A DNA stretch of 64,000 bases from Deferrisoma camini S3R1 (lineage in GTDB: Bacteria; Desulfobacterota; Deferrisomatia; Deferrisomatales; Deferrisomataceae). The stretch spans positions 268,824 to 332,823 of the forward strand of contig NZ_JAFN01000001.1 in NCBI RefSeq assembly GCF_000526155.1, written 5' to 3'. Shown in pieces: positions 56,176 to 64,000 of the stretch (positions are counted from its first letter, which is position 1; every line of letters begins with the position of its first letter). Both the position numbers and the translations under genes were made by a program. Under the pieces are notes generated by a model. It ran no database searches and was not told where the DNA came from. It saw only the letters and a list, made by a program, of their open reading frames with translations.

Positions 56176-58985
56176 TCTGGCTCGTGCTGCTCGGCCTCCT
56201 CCTGTGGTGCCCGCCGGCGCGGGCCGCGGCCGTGGACGACTGGCCCTGCGTGACCTGCCACCCCTCGCGGGACCGGGCCGCCTTCGACCTGCTGCGGGAG
56301 GACCGCACCGTGATCCTGGGGGACGAGGCGGCCCAGGAGCGGGTGTGCCGGTCCTGCCACAACGGGTCGGTGGTGGACAGCCGGCGCATCCTGGCCCGGG
56401 GCTCCCAGCACCCGTCCGGCGTGGCCGCGGCCCGGCCGCCCCCCGAGCCGTTCGCCCTGTACGGGGGCCGGATCGAGTGCGGCACCTGCCACTCCCCCCA
56501 CGCCGGGGGCGAAGCCGGCCGGCGCTGGCTCCGGGTGCTGCCCCGGGGAAACGAGCCCTGCGCGTCGTGTCACCCGGGCCGAGCCGACCGGCACCTGGGC
56601 ATGGAGTTGAGCCCGGAGGCGCGCGAGAGGATCTCGGCCCTGGGCGGCCGGACCGAGGGGGACACGGTGGTGTGCGCCACCTGCCACCGCCTCCACGGCG
56701 CCTCGGGCCGGGCCTTGCTGGTGGCGCCGTACGGGGACCGGGAGGACGGGCTGTGCCGGGTGTGCCACGCCCGGCTCCCGGCACCGCCCTCCCACCAGAA
56801 GGCGGGGTGCGGGTCGTGCCACCGGCCCCACCGGTCCGAGCCCCTCTTGGCCGAGGGGCGGCCGTGCCTGACGTGCCATCCCGACACCCAGACCCCGAGC
56901 GATCACCCGGCTGCGAGCCCCGTCTGCACCGACTGCCACGCCGTCCACAACCCGGTCCGACCCGAGGGAAGCCCCAAGGGCCTGCTCCGGATGCCCACCG
57001 ACCGGAACCTGCTGTGCGGATCGTGCCACGCGGCCGAAGGAGCCGGGCCCCACGGCCGGGCCGTGCCGGTGGCCGCGGATCCGAAGAGCCTGGCCAGGCG
57101 GGGCATGGGGCTTGATGCGGGGGGCAACCTGGTGTGCACCACGTGTCACCGGGCCCACGGGGCGGCGGTTGCCCCCCTGCTGGTGGGCAGCCCGGGGGTC
57201 CGGTGCCTGTACTGCCATCCCGGCCAGAACCCGTTCGTGCCCGCCAACACTGGGGCCCACCCCGTGGCCGTGCCCCTGCCCGGGGGCCGGGTGCTCGGAT
57301 GCTCCACCTGCCACGCGGCCCATCGGGCGAAGGCCGGTCCTGCGGACTGTCAGGGCTGCCACCCGATGGCCGAGGGGGGCCGCGGCCACGGCGGTCGGCC
57401 CGGGTGCGGCGCCTGCCACGACATCCACGGCACCGGTGCGCCCGCGGCCCGGTGCGCCGGGTGCCACGACGAGGGCCAGGTCCACCTGGGCGTCGCGTCG
57501 GAGGCCCGGCCGGGGCTGCCGGTGTTCGGGGGGACCGGCCGCCCGGCCCCCGAGGGGGAGGTGGGGTGCCCCACCTGCCACGACCCCCACCGGCCGGGGG
57601 CCCCGGTCCGCGGGGGGCAGAGGGCGTGCCTCGGGTGCCATCCGGACAAGCGCGAGGCGACCCGGGCCCCCCACGGGGGGGTATCGGGGTGTTTCTCGTG
57701 CCACCCGGGCCACGGGGACGAGGAGTCCCGGCCGGCAGAGGACCGGTGCCGGGCGTGCCACGGCCCGGACACGGTGAGCCTGGCGGCCCACACCCCGAAG
57801 GGAGCGCCGGCCTGGAAGGGCCTGGGGGAGCGGCTTCCCCTGTTCGACCGGGCCGGCCGGCGCAACCCCTTCGGGTTCATGACCTGCCCCACCTGCCACG
57901 ACGTGCACCGGCCCGACGGGTTCCGGATGGAACCCCGCGATCCCCCCCGGCTGTGTCTGACCTGCCACGGCGACAAGGCGTCGCTGCTGGGTAGCCCACA
58001 CGACCCCCGCTCGGGCGGGGCGGGGGCGGCCTGCGATGTGTGCCATCCCCAGCACTGCCGTGAGGGGGAGCCCCCCCTCTGGAGCCTGCGAGCCGAGGCC
58101 ACCGGCACCTGGAACGACCGGAAGTGCACCGGCTGCCACGGCCCTTCTTCGGGCGGGCCGTGGCCCCACACCGGCCCCCGGTCCCACCCCGTGGACGTGG
58201 TGGTGCCCGAGTCCATGGAGGCCGGCGACCTGCCCCTGTACGACCCCCTCGGCGGGCGGGTGGGGCGCGTGCTGGCCTGCACCACCTGCCACGACCTCCA
58301 CGGCGCGTGGAACCGGGAAGGCGAGCGGATCCCCTGGTTCCTGCGGATGCCGCCGGCCGACGGGGCCCTCTGCCAGCAGTGCCACCCCGCCGAGGCGGCG
58401 GTGCGGGGCACGGCCCACGACGTGCGCACGGACCCGCCCGACCCCCTGGGCCCCTGCGGACCCTGCCACCGCACCCACGGCGCGGTGGACCGGGCCCTGT
58501 GGGCCCTGGAGCCCGCGGCCGGGGACTACGCGCCGAACCGGCTGTGCCGGTCGTGCCACGGGCAGGAGGGGCCCCTGCCCGGGGAGCGGCCCCTCCTGCA
58601 GCACCACATGAAGGACGCCGAGCCCCTCCGGACGCCGCGGGGCACGATCTACCTCCAGCGGCCCATGCTCCTCACCGACACCTGGGCCCTCAAGACCGGG
58701 GAGGAGCCGCTGATTCCCTTGTACGACCGGCAGGGCAACGCCGGGCCCTCGGGGAACCTCCAGTGCGTCAGTTGCCACGACCCCCATCGGTGGAGCCCGT
58801 TCGGCAGCTTCGTGAAGCCGGGGTTCGGGGCCCTGGGGCCCAACGTGGTCACCCGGTTCCTGCGGCTGCGGGACCCCCAGCAGGCGGCTCGCAGCGTGTG
58901 TGCGGTGTGCCACCCAAAGGATGCGCCGGAGCGCTACCTCAAGTACCATCGGGCATGGACCGATGTGGGCGCGGAGTTTCGGTAG
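56172..58985 (+). CDS. Giant exported cytochrome c with 30 CXXCH motifs
   Basis: A 937-aa protein with a signal peptide (MIWLVLLGLLLWCPPARAAA) and 30 CXXCH sites, about one heme per 31 residues. Many are doubled-CXXCH units in which CXXCH is followed by a second His (CHRLH, CHRPH, CHAVH, CHRAH, CHDIH, CHDPH, CHDVH, CHDLH, CHRTH), giving the distal ligand. The motifs are spread over the full length with no other domain, and there is no lipobox or anchor. It overlaps the DUF4177 gene by ATGA. The pattern matches large outer-surface or nanowire-type cytochromes of metal reducers; direct function is inferred. Confidence 0.93.
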   Translation: MIWLVLLGLLLWCPPARAAAVDDWPCVTCHPSRDRAAFDLLREDRTVILGDEAAQERVCRSCHNGSVVDSRRILARGSQHPSGVAAARPPPEPFALYGGRIECGTCHSPHAGGEAGRRWLRVLPRGNEPCASCHPGRADRHLGMELSPEARERISALGGRTEGDTVVCATCHRLHGASGRALLVAPYGDREDGLCRVCHARLPAPPSHQKAGCGSCHRPHRSEPLLAEGRPCLTCHPDTQTPSDHPAASPVCTDCHAVHNPVRPEGSPKGLLRMPTDRNLLCGSCHAAEGAGPHGRAVPVAADPKSLARRGMGLDAGGNLVCTTCHRAHGAAVAPLLVGSPGVRCLYCHPGQNPFVPANTGAHPVAVPLPGGRVLGCSTCHAAHRAKAGPADCQGCHPMAEGGRGHGGRPGCGACHDIHGTGAPAARCAGCHDEGQVHLGVASEARPGLPVFGGTGRPAPEGEVGCPTCHDPHRPGAPVRGGQRACLGCHPDKREATRAPHGGVSGCFSCHPGHGDEESRPAEDRCRACHGPDTVSLAAHTPKGAPAWKGLGERLPLFDRAGRRNPFGFMTCPTCHDVHRPDGFRMEPRDPPRLCLTCHGDKASLLGSPHDPRSGGAGAACDVCHPQHCREGEPPLWSLRAEATGTWNDRKCTGCHGPSSGGPWPHTGPRSHPVDVVVPESMEAGDLPLYDPLGGRVGRVLACTTCHDLHGAWNREGERIPWFLRMPPADGALCQQCHPAEAAVRGTAHDVRTDPPDPLGPCGPCHRTHGAVDRALWALEPAAGDYAPNRLCRSCHGQEGPLPGERPLLQHHMKDAEPLRTPRGTIYLQRPMLLTDTWALKTGEEPLIPLYDRQGNAGPSGNLQCVSCHDPHRWSPFGSFVKPGFGALGPNVVTRFLRLRDPQQAARSVCAVCHPKDAPERYLKYHRAWTDVGAEFR

Positions 58986-58997
58986 GAAAGGATCGGG

Positions 58998-60281
58998 ATG
59001 GGCTGGATCGGATGGATCGTGTGGGTGGTGCTCGCGGCCACGGCCGCGGGGGCCGGGGACCTGGCCTCCCTCAAGGCCGACCTCACCGGGCCGGACGGAA
59101 ACGCCCGCCGGAAGGCGGCGGAGGCCCTGGGCGAGATGGGGGGGGCGGAGGCGGTGGACCTGCTGGCCGCCGCCTACCGGGCGGAGGCCGAGGACGCCTT
59201 CGGGGTCAAGGCGGCCTGCGCTGTGGCCCTGGGCCGCACGGGCCGGCCCGAGGCCGCCGGGCCCCTGGCCGAGATGCTCGGGGACCGGGACTACTGGGTG
59301 CGCCGCAAGGCGGTCGAGGCCCTGGAATCGATCCCCGGCCCGGAGGCGGAACGCGCCTTGGCCCGGGCCGTGGGCGACGACGACCCCCGGGTGCGGGCCG
59401 CGGCGCTGGAGGCGCTGGGCCGCCGGGGCGGAGCGACCGACCTCCTGCGCGCGGGGTTGGACGACGACGACCCCCGGGTGCGGGCCGCGGCGCTCTCGGC
59501 CCTGGTGCAGGCCGGGGTGCCCGACTCGGACCGGCTGCTGGCCGAGGCGCTGGGGGAGGAGTCGTGGAGGGTTCGGCTGCGGGCCGCCGCGCTGCTCGCG
59601 GCCCGGGGCGACGCCCGGGGCCGCGAGGTGTTGGCCGGGGCGGTGCGCCAGGGGCGCCACGCCGGCACCGCGGTGCGCGAGTGGAGCTGCCTGGGCGCCG
59701 AGGCGGTGCCCGACCTGGCCGCCCTGTGGGCCGACCCCGAGGTGGCCCCACCCGAGAAGGGCCGGATCCTGGAGGTGCTGGAGCGCCTCGACTGCCGCGC
59801 CTCGACCCGCTTCTTCCTGTCGTTGGCCACCGACCCGGGGGCAGCGGCCGGGGACCGGGTCCGGGCCGTGATGGTGCTGTTCGACCGCAGGGGCCGGCTG
59901 GGGGCTGGGGACGTCCGGGCCGTGGCGGGGCTCCTGGACGAACCCGACCCGAACCTCAAGGCCGTGGCGCTACAGATCCTGCTGGACCGGGGGGGGCCGG
60001 AGTTCCTGGCCCAGATCGCCCCCCTGGCCGAGCACCCCAACCCGGTGGTGCGCCACTTCGCCCTGCAGAACCTGGCGGCCCACGGCGGCCCCGAGCACGA
60101 GGCGGTGTTCGTGCGGGCCCTGCAGGACCCCAAGGCCACCAACGTGCGCCTGGCCATGGAGACGCTGGGCCGCATCGGATCCCCGGCCGCCATCCGCGCG
60201 CTGGAGCCGTTCCTCGGTCAGCGCAAGTACCGCCGCTACGCCCAGGCCGCCATCGACGCGATTCGGGAGCGGTCCCCATAG
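58998..60281 (+). CDS. Exported HEAT-repeat protein
   Basis: A 427-aa protein with a signal peptide (WIGWIVWVVLAATAAGAG) and about ten HEAT repeats, e.g. DPRVRAAALEALGRRGG and DDDDPRVRAAALSALVQAG. GGAT spacing of 12 bp after the 30-heme gene and an AAAGGA site place it in the same operon. HEAT repeats of this kind bind other proteins; it may scaffold or assemble the cytochromes in the periplasm. No catalytic residues are seen. Confidence 0.82.
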   Translation: MGWIGWIVWVVLAATAAGAGDLASLKADLTGPDGNARRKAAEALGEMGGAEAVDLLAAAYRAEAEDAFGVKAACAVALGRTGRPEAAGPLAEMLGDRDYWVRRKAVEALESIPGPEAERALARAVGDDDPRVRAAALEALGRRGGATDLLRAGLDDDDPRVRAAALSALVQAGVPDSDRLLAEALGEESWRVRLRAAALLAARGDARGREVLAGAVRQGRHAGTAVREWSCLGAEAVPDLAALWADPEVAPPEKGRILEVLERLDCRASTRFFLSLATDPGAAAGDRVRAVMVLFDRRGRLGAGDVRAVAGLLDEPDPNLKAVALQILLDRGGPEFLAQIAPLAEHPNPVVRHFALQNLAAHGGPEHEAVFVRALQDPKATNVRLAMETLGRIGSPAAIRALEPFLGQRKYRRYAQAAIDAIRERSP

Positions 60282-60318
60282 GGGCCCGGCCCCTGGCTCG
60301 TTCGCTGTCGGGCGGGGG

Positions 60319-60342
60319 GCGCCCCCGGCTGGGCCGGGGGCG
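60319..60342. terminator. GC-rich hairpin between convergent operons
   Basis: CGCCCCCGGC-TGG-GCCGGGGGCG (60320-60342), a perfect 10-bp stem with a 3-nt loop, lies 40 bp after the HEAT gene and just before the convergent RND gene ends. There is no T run, so it may need Rho or act as a transcript-end stabiliser. Confidence 0.5.
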
Positions 60343-60351
60343 TGCCCCGCG

Positions 60352-63300
60352 CTAGCCCGCGGCCTCCCTCACCTTGGCCCGGCCCATCAGGAGCGAGCCC
60401 ATCACCGGCACGATGCCCAGGGTCACCAGGGTGCTCACCAGCAAGCCCCCGATCACGGCGATGCCCAGGGGGTTCCACATCTCGTGCCCGGTCTGGCGCG
60501 ACAGGGCCATGGGCAGCATGCCGAACGCGGTGGTGAGCGTGGTCATGAGCACGGGCCGGAGCCGGGTGCGGCCCGCCCTCAGCAGGGCCTCCTTGAGCTC
60601 CAGGCCCCTGGCCCGGAGCTGGATGGCGTAGTCCACGAGCACGATCGCGTTGTTCACCACGATGCCCACCAGCATGATGATGCCGATGAAGCTCATGAGC
60701 GACAGCGGCGTGCCCGTGGCCGCCAGGCCCAGGAACGCGCCGGTCAGGGCGAACGGCACCGAGAAGAAGATCACGAACGGGACCACCAGGCTCTCGAACT
60801 GGGCCGCCATCACCATGAACACGAGGACCATGCCGAGGGCCAGGAGCTGAAGCAGGTCGCGGAAGGCATCGGCCTTCTCCTTGACGTCGCCGCCGAACCG
60901 CACCGTGATCCCCTCGGGCAGGTCCATGCCGGCCAGGACCTTCTCCAGATCGGCCGTGACCTCCCCCAGGCTCCGGCCCACCACGTCGGCCGACACCGAG
61001 ATCATGCGCTGCTGGTTCTTGCGGTCGATCTGCAGCGGGATCTCCCCCTCGGTGATCCGGGCCACGTCCTTCAGACGCACCATCCGGCCCGTGAGGGTCT
61101 TGAGCCGCAGGTCCTCCAGTTCGGCCCGGCCGGCCCGGTCCTGGGGCCGCAACCGTACGGTGATGTCGTAGTCGTCGCCGGCGTCCCGGAACTGGGTGTA
61201 GTCGGTGCCGAACACGGCCGTGCGCACGTCCCGGGCCAGCACGGCCAGGGGCAGGCCTAGCCGGCCCGCCTTCTCCCGGTCCACCTCCACCAGCCACTCG
61301 GTCTTCACGGGCTTGAGCGACCAGGAGGCGTCGCGCACCCCGGGCACCCGGCGCATCTTCTCCAGGATCGTGCCGGCCGTGGACCGCAGCCGCTCCCAGT
61401 CGTTGCCCAGCACCTCCACCACCAGGGGCTTGGCCCCGGCCCCGAAGAAGATCTTCTGGGCCGCCCCCACCGTGCGCACGCTGAGCTTCTCGATGTCGGG
61501 CACCTGGCGGTAGCGCCGCCGCAGGGCCTCGGCGATCTCGGTCACCGACCTCTGGCGCTCGGACCGGTCCACCAGCTTGGCCCCGATCCGCACCACCTGG
61601 TTGCCCTCCTCGAACCCCACGGCCGTGGCGATGCCCTGGCGGCTCTGGCCGGTCAGGGCGTACAGGGCCCGGACCTCGGGCACCTCTTCGTAGAAGATCT
61701 TCATGAGCCGCTCCACCACCCGGGTGGCCTCCTCGATGCGCACGTCCACGGGCAGCTCGGCGTTGACCTCGATCTCGCCGGTGTCGGTCTGGGGCATGAA
61801 CTCCGAGCCGGTGCGCCGGGCGGCGCCGACCCCCAGGGCCAGGACCCCGGCGGCCACCACCAGGGTCGCGGCCCGGTGCCGGAGCATCCAGCCGAGCAGC
61901 CCGGCATAGGCGCGCTCGAGGCCGTCGAGCACGGCCTCGGTGGCCCGGAACAGCGCGCCGGTGAGGCCCCGGCGGCCGGCCTGGGGCTTGAGCAGCTTGC
62001 TCGCGGCCATGGGGGTGAGGGTCAGGCTCACCAGCAGGCTCGCCAGCAGGGTCAGGGTCACCAGGAACCCGAGCTGCTTGAACAGGATGCCCGCGATGCC
62101 CCCCAGGAACACCAGGGGCAGGAACACCGCGATGGTGGTCAGGGTGGAGGCCGACACGGCCAGGCCCACCTCGGAGGCTCCGTCCACGGCCGCCCGGGCC
62201 GGGGAGGCCTCGCCCTCCTCCAGGTGGCGGGTGATGTTCTCCAGCACCACGATGGCGTTGTCCACCACCATGCCGATGGCGATGGTCAGGCTCATGATGC
62301 TGATCAGGTTCAGGGTGAACCCGAACAGGTACATGGCGAAGAAGGTCACGATCATCGAGAACGGGATCGTGAGCGCCACCACCAGGCTCGGCCGCAGCCG
62401 CCGCAGGAACACGAAGGTGACCACCACCACCAGGAGCCCGCCCAGGTACAGGCTGGACTTCAGGTTGTTCACCATGTTCTCGATGTCCTCGGCCGAGTCC
62501 ATGATGGTGCCCAGCTTCACGTCGGCCGGGAGGTTGCGCTCGATCTCGGGCAGCCGCCGCCGGATCTCGCGCACCACGTTCACGGTGTTGGCCCCGGACT
62601 GCTTCTGGATCATCAGCAGGATGCCGGTGCGGCCGTTGGTGAAGATCTCCTCGTACTTGTCCTTGAACGCGTCGTCCACCCGGGCCACGTCCCCCAGCCG
62701 CACTACCCGGCCCCGGCGCACGGCCACCGGCACGGCGGCCAGCTCCCGGGGCGACCGGAACCGGCCCGGCACCCGCACCGGCACGGCCCGCTTGCCGATC
62801 TTCACCTCGCCGGCCGGCATGTCCAGGTTCTCGCGCTTCAGGGCCTGCCCCAGGTCGTCCAGCGACAGCCCGTAGGCGGCGAGCCGGTCGTTGTCCACCT
62901 CGACCCGGATCTCCCGCTCGAGCCCGCCCCGGATGATCACCGCGCCCACGCCGGGGATGCGCTTCAGAACCGTTGCGATCTGCTTGTCCACGATCTGGTA
63001 CAGGGCCCGGTACGACTCGGTGGCCTCCACCGACAGGAACAGGATCGGGAAGTTGGCCGACGAGAACTTGAACAGCAGGGGGTTCTCGATGTCCTTGGGC
63101 AGGTAGAACTTCGCGATGTCGAGCTTCTCGCGCACGTCGTTGGCGGCCTCGCCCAGGTCCGAGCCCCACTTGAACGTGCAGGTCACCACCGAGAGGCTGT
63201 CCTTGGAGATCGAGGTGATCCGGTCCAGGTTCGACACGATGCTGAGCCGGTCCTCGATCACCTTGGTGACGTTCGACTCCACGTCCCGGGCGTTGGCCCC

Positions 63301-63456
63301 CGGGTAGTAGGTGATGACCGAGATGGCCGGCGGGTCGATCCGGGGCAGCAGGTCGATGTCGAGCCGGGGCAGGCTCCACAGGCCGAACAGCAGCAGGGCC
63401 AGCAGGCCCATGAGCACGGCCACGGGCCGCCGGACGGAAAGGGATGGCAGGTTCAT
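60352..63456 (-). CDS. RND-family (HAE1) inner-membrane efflux pump
   Basis: A 1034-aa proton-driven transporter with the duplicated plan of 12 helices and two large periplasmic loops. Motifs: LSVRRPVAVLMGLLAL at the start, GANARDVESNVTKVIED, SIMSLTIAIGMVVDNAIVVLENI (TM4, with the Asp for proton relay) and MLVGIVVNNAIVLVDYA (TM10, with Asn/Asp). GGIAGILFKQLGF and PMALSRQTGHEMWNPLG match the HAE1/AcrB branch rather than CusA. The adaptor gene ends 7 bp upstream. Substrate unknown (drugs, lipids or metabolites). Confidence 0.94.
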   Translation of the reverse strand: MNLPSLSVRRPVAVLMGLLALLLFGLWSLPRLDIDLLPRIDPPAISVITYYPGANARDVESNVTKVIEDRLSIVSNLDRITSISKDSLSVVTCTFKWGSDLGEAANDVREKLDIAKFYLPKDIENPLLFKFSSANFPILFLSVEATESYRALYQIVDKQIATVLKRIPGVGAVIIRGGLEREIRVEVDNDRLAAYGLSLDDLGQALKRENLDMPAGEVKIGKRAVPVRVPGRFRSPRELAAVPVAVRRGRVVRLGDVARVDDAFKDKYEEIFTNGRTGILLMIQKQSGANTVNVVREIRRRLPEIERNLPADVKLGTIMDSAEDIENMVNNLKSSLYLGGLLVVVVTFVFLRRLRPSLVVALTIPFSMIVTFFAMYLFGFTLNLISIMSLTIAIGMVVDNAIVVLENITRHLEEGEASPARAAVDGASEVGLAVSASTLTTIAVFLPLVFLGGIAGILFKQLGFLVTLTLLASLLVSLTLTPMAASKLLKPQAGRRGLTGALFRATEAVLDGLERAYAGLLGWMLRHRAATLVVAAGVLALGVGAARRTGSEFMPQTDTGEIEVNAELPVDVRIEEATRVVERLMKIFYEEVPEVRALYALTGQSRQGIATAVGFEEGNQVVRIGAKLVDRSERQRSVTEIAEALRRRYRQVPDIEKLSVRTVGAAQKIFFGAGAKPLVVEVLGNDWERLRSTAGTILEKMRRVPGVRDASWSLKPVKTEWLVEVDREKAGRLGLPLAVLARDVRTAVFGTDYTQFRDAGDDYDITVRLRPQDRAGRAELEDLRLKTLTGRMVRLKDVARITEGEIPLQIDRKNQQRMISVSADVVGRSLGEVTADLEKVLAGMDLPEGITVRFGGDVKEKADAFRDLLQLLALGMVLVFMVMAAQFESLVVPFVIFFSVPFALTGAFLGLAATGTPLSLMSFIGIIMLVGIVVNNAIVLVDYAIQLRARGLELKEALLRAGRTRLRPVLMTTLTTAFGMLPMALSRQTGHEMWNPLGIAVIGGLLVSTLVTLGIVPVMGSLLMGRAKVREAAG

Positions 63457-63463
63457 GGCCGCC

Positions 63464-64000
63464 TCACTCGCCCACGCGCTCGGTCACCCGCACCGCCGCG
63501 CCGGTGCGCACCACGCCCTCGCCCCGCACCACCACGTCCTCGCCCGCCTCGACCCCGGAGAGGATCTCCACCCGGTCCCCCAGGGCCACGCCGGGCTCCA
63601 CGTCCCGGCGCTCGGCCCGCCTTTGGGGCGTGACCACGTACACGAACCACACCCCGCTGCCGGGCACCTTGCGCAGCGCGTCCCGGGGCACGGTCACCCC
63701 CTGGTGGGCGCCCACCTCGATCCGAACCCGGGCGAACATGCCGGGCCTGAGCGGCGTGCCCTTGGCCGGGAGAAGGATCTCCACTTCGCCGGTGTGGGTC
63801 ACCGGGTCGAGCCGGGGCAGCACCCGGGCCACCCGGGCGTCGAACCACCGGTCGCCCAGGGCGTCCACGGCCACCCGGGCCCTCTGGCCCCGCCGCACCC
63901 GGGGAACGTCGGCCTCGGCCACCTGGGCCCGGAGCTTGAGCCGGTCGAGCCGGGCCAGGGTGAGCACGGGCCGGCCCCCGGCAGTGTCGCCCGGGTCCAC
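63464..64000 (-). CDS. RND periplasmic adaptor (HlyD/MFP), C-terminal part
   Basis: 178 residues are visible; the N-terminus is outside the window. The sequence begins within the lipoyl/beta-barrel region (VDPGDTAG..PVLTLARLDRLKLRAQVAE) and includes RRGQRARVAVDALGDRWFDARVARVLPRLDPVTHT (in part) and PGMFARVRIEV, TVPRDALRK, the typical beta-barrel and membrane-proximal domains. It connects the RND pump to an outer-membrane channel. The gap to the pump gene is 7 bp. Confidence 0.92.
   Translation of the reverse strand: MDPGDTAGGRPVLTLARLDRLKLRAQVAEADVPRVRRGQRARVAVDALGDRWFDARVARVLPRLDPVTHTGEVEILLPAKGTPLRPGMFARVRIEVGAHQGVTVPRDALRKVPGSGVWFVYVVTPQRRAERRDVEPGVALGDRVEILSGVEAGEDVVVRGEGVVRTGAAVRVTERVGE

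Noticed and set aside
56103-59660. An 1185-residue open frame on the minus strand
   Set aside because: Shadow of the 30-heme gene: repeated GCGTGCCA-type complements of CXXCH codons give Val/Ala/Gly/His repeats without protein character.
60236-63379. A second long frame alongside the RND pump
   Set aside because: Low-complexity Arg/Gly/Pro; the pump frame carries all family motifs.

Overview
The window is very GC-rich (coding third positions almost all G or C) and comes from a motile, Gram-negative, probably anaerobic bacterium. Flagellin with a flagellin-modification locus, secreted multiheme c-type cytochromes, TonB/ExbB/ExbD, RND efflux, a def-fmt-DUF116 operon and ferredoxin-linked molybdopterin enzymes fit a metal- or sulfur-respiring deltaproteobacterium (Desulfobacterota/Desulfuromonadota sensu lato). 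The phylum is inferred from gene content, not from a marker comparison. No rRNA, CRISPR array, replication origin or prophage was seen.

Layout. Positions 1-6665 (all minus) hold a flagellin under a sigma-28-type promoter, preceded by a Maf-type flagellin glycosyltransferase, a CMP-nonulosonate synthetase fused to a HAD phosphatase, a short NeuB-type synthase and a methyltransferase: a flagellin glycosylation island whose upstream part is visibly less GC-rich. Positions 7.2-15 kb carry a coiled-coil membrane protein, a TPR protein, and an apparent IclR-controlled redox locus (molybdopterin oxidoreductase, four-cluster ferredoxin, methyltransferase, Old Yellow Enzyme). Positions 15-31.2 kb are mostly housekeeping: ilvE, def-fmt-DUF116, a polyprenyl diphosphate synthase, rpsF-rpsR-DUF2232-rplI-dnaB, tatA, an ABC-F ATPase. 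Positions 31-41 kb hold a spermidine synthase-like membrane protein, an exported PCM, an ECF sigma/anti-sigma/DUF3106 stress module, a YhaM-like nuclease, a tetraheme cytochrome, a small membrane protein behind a terminator-bearing leader, and a fatty acid desaturase. Positions 41-49 kb hold acetoacetyl-CoA synthetase, an IS701-family insertion sequence, mutT, mscS, a TrxB-like flavoprotein, a phosphoesterase and tRNA-Pro(CGG). Positions 49.3-60.3 kb are the most striking part: a 12-heme cytochrome, ExbB-ExbD-TonB, a membrane-anchored cytochrome with atypical heme motifs, a cytochrome b fused to TPRs, a triheme cytochrome, a beta-propeller protein, a 69-residue DUF4177-like protein, a 937-residue cytochrome with 30 CXXCH motifs and an exported HEAT-repeat protein, most linked by 4-bp start/stop overlaps. 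The window ends in an RND pump and its adaptor.

Between genes lies an unusual class of repetitive DNA. It consists of degenerate tandem tracts with an exact period of 7 bp (units built on CTAG, GACCG, CAG/CTG or GTCAC) or 8 bp (GCCTTCTA, GCCGCCCA), often joined by a perfect GGGCC-GAA-GGCCC stem-loop and ending in a conserved AAGTTAC. About 200-bp MITE-like elements with terminal inverted repeats and a REP-like pair are mixed in. These tracts supply start or stop codons to neighbouring genes, and the IS701 element sits in one with a CTAG target duplication.

Working picture: the 49-60 kb genes could pass electrons from the quinone pool through a cytochrome b and membrane or periplasmic multiheme proteins to an outer-surface 30-heme protein. 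The exported thioredoxin/FMN_bind-like protein (17.4 kb) and the tetraheme cytochrome (38.4 kb) would be periplasmic redox accessories. Functions are read from motifs only.
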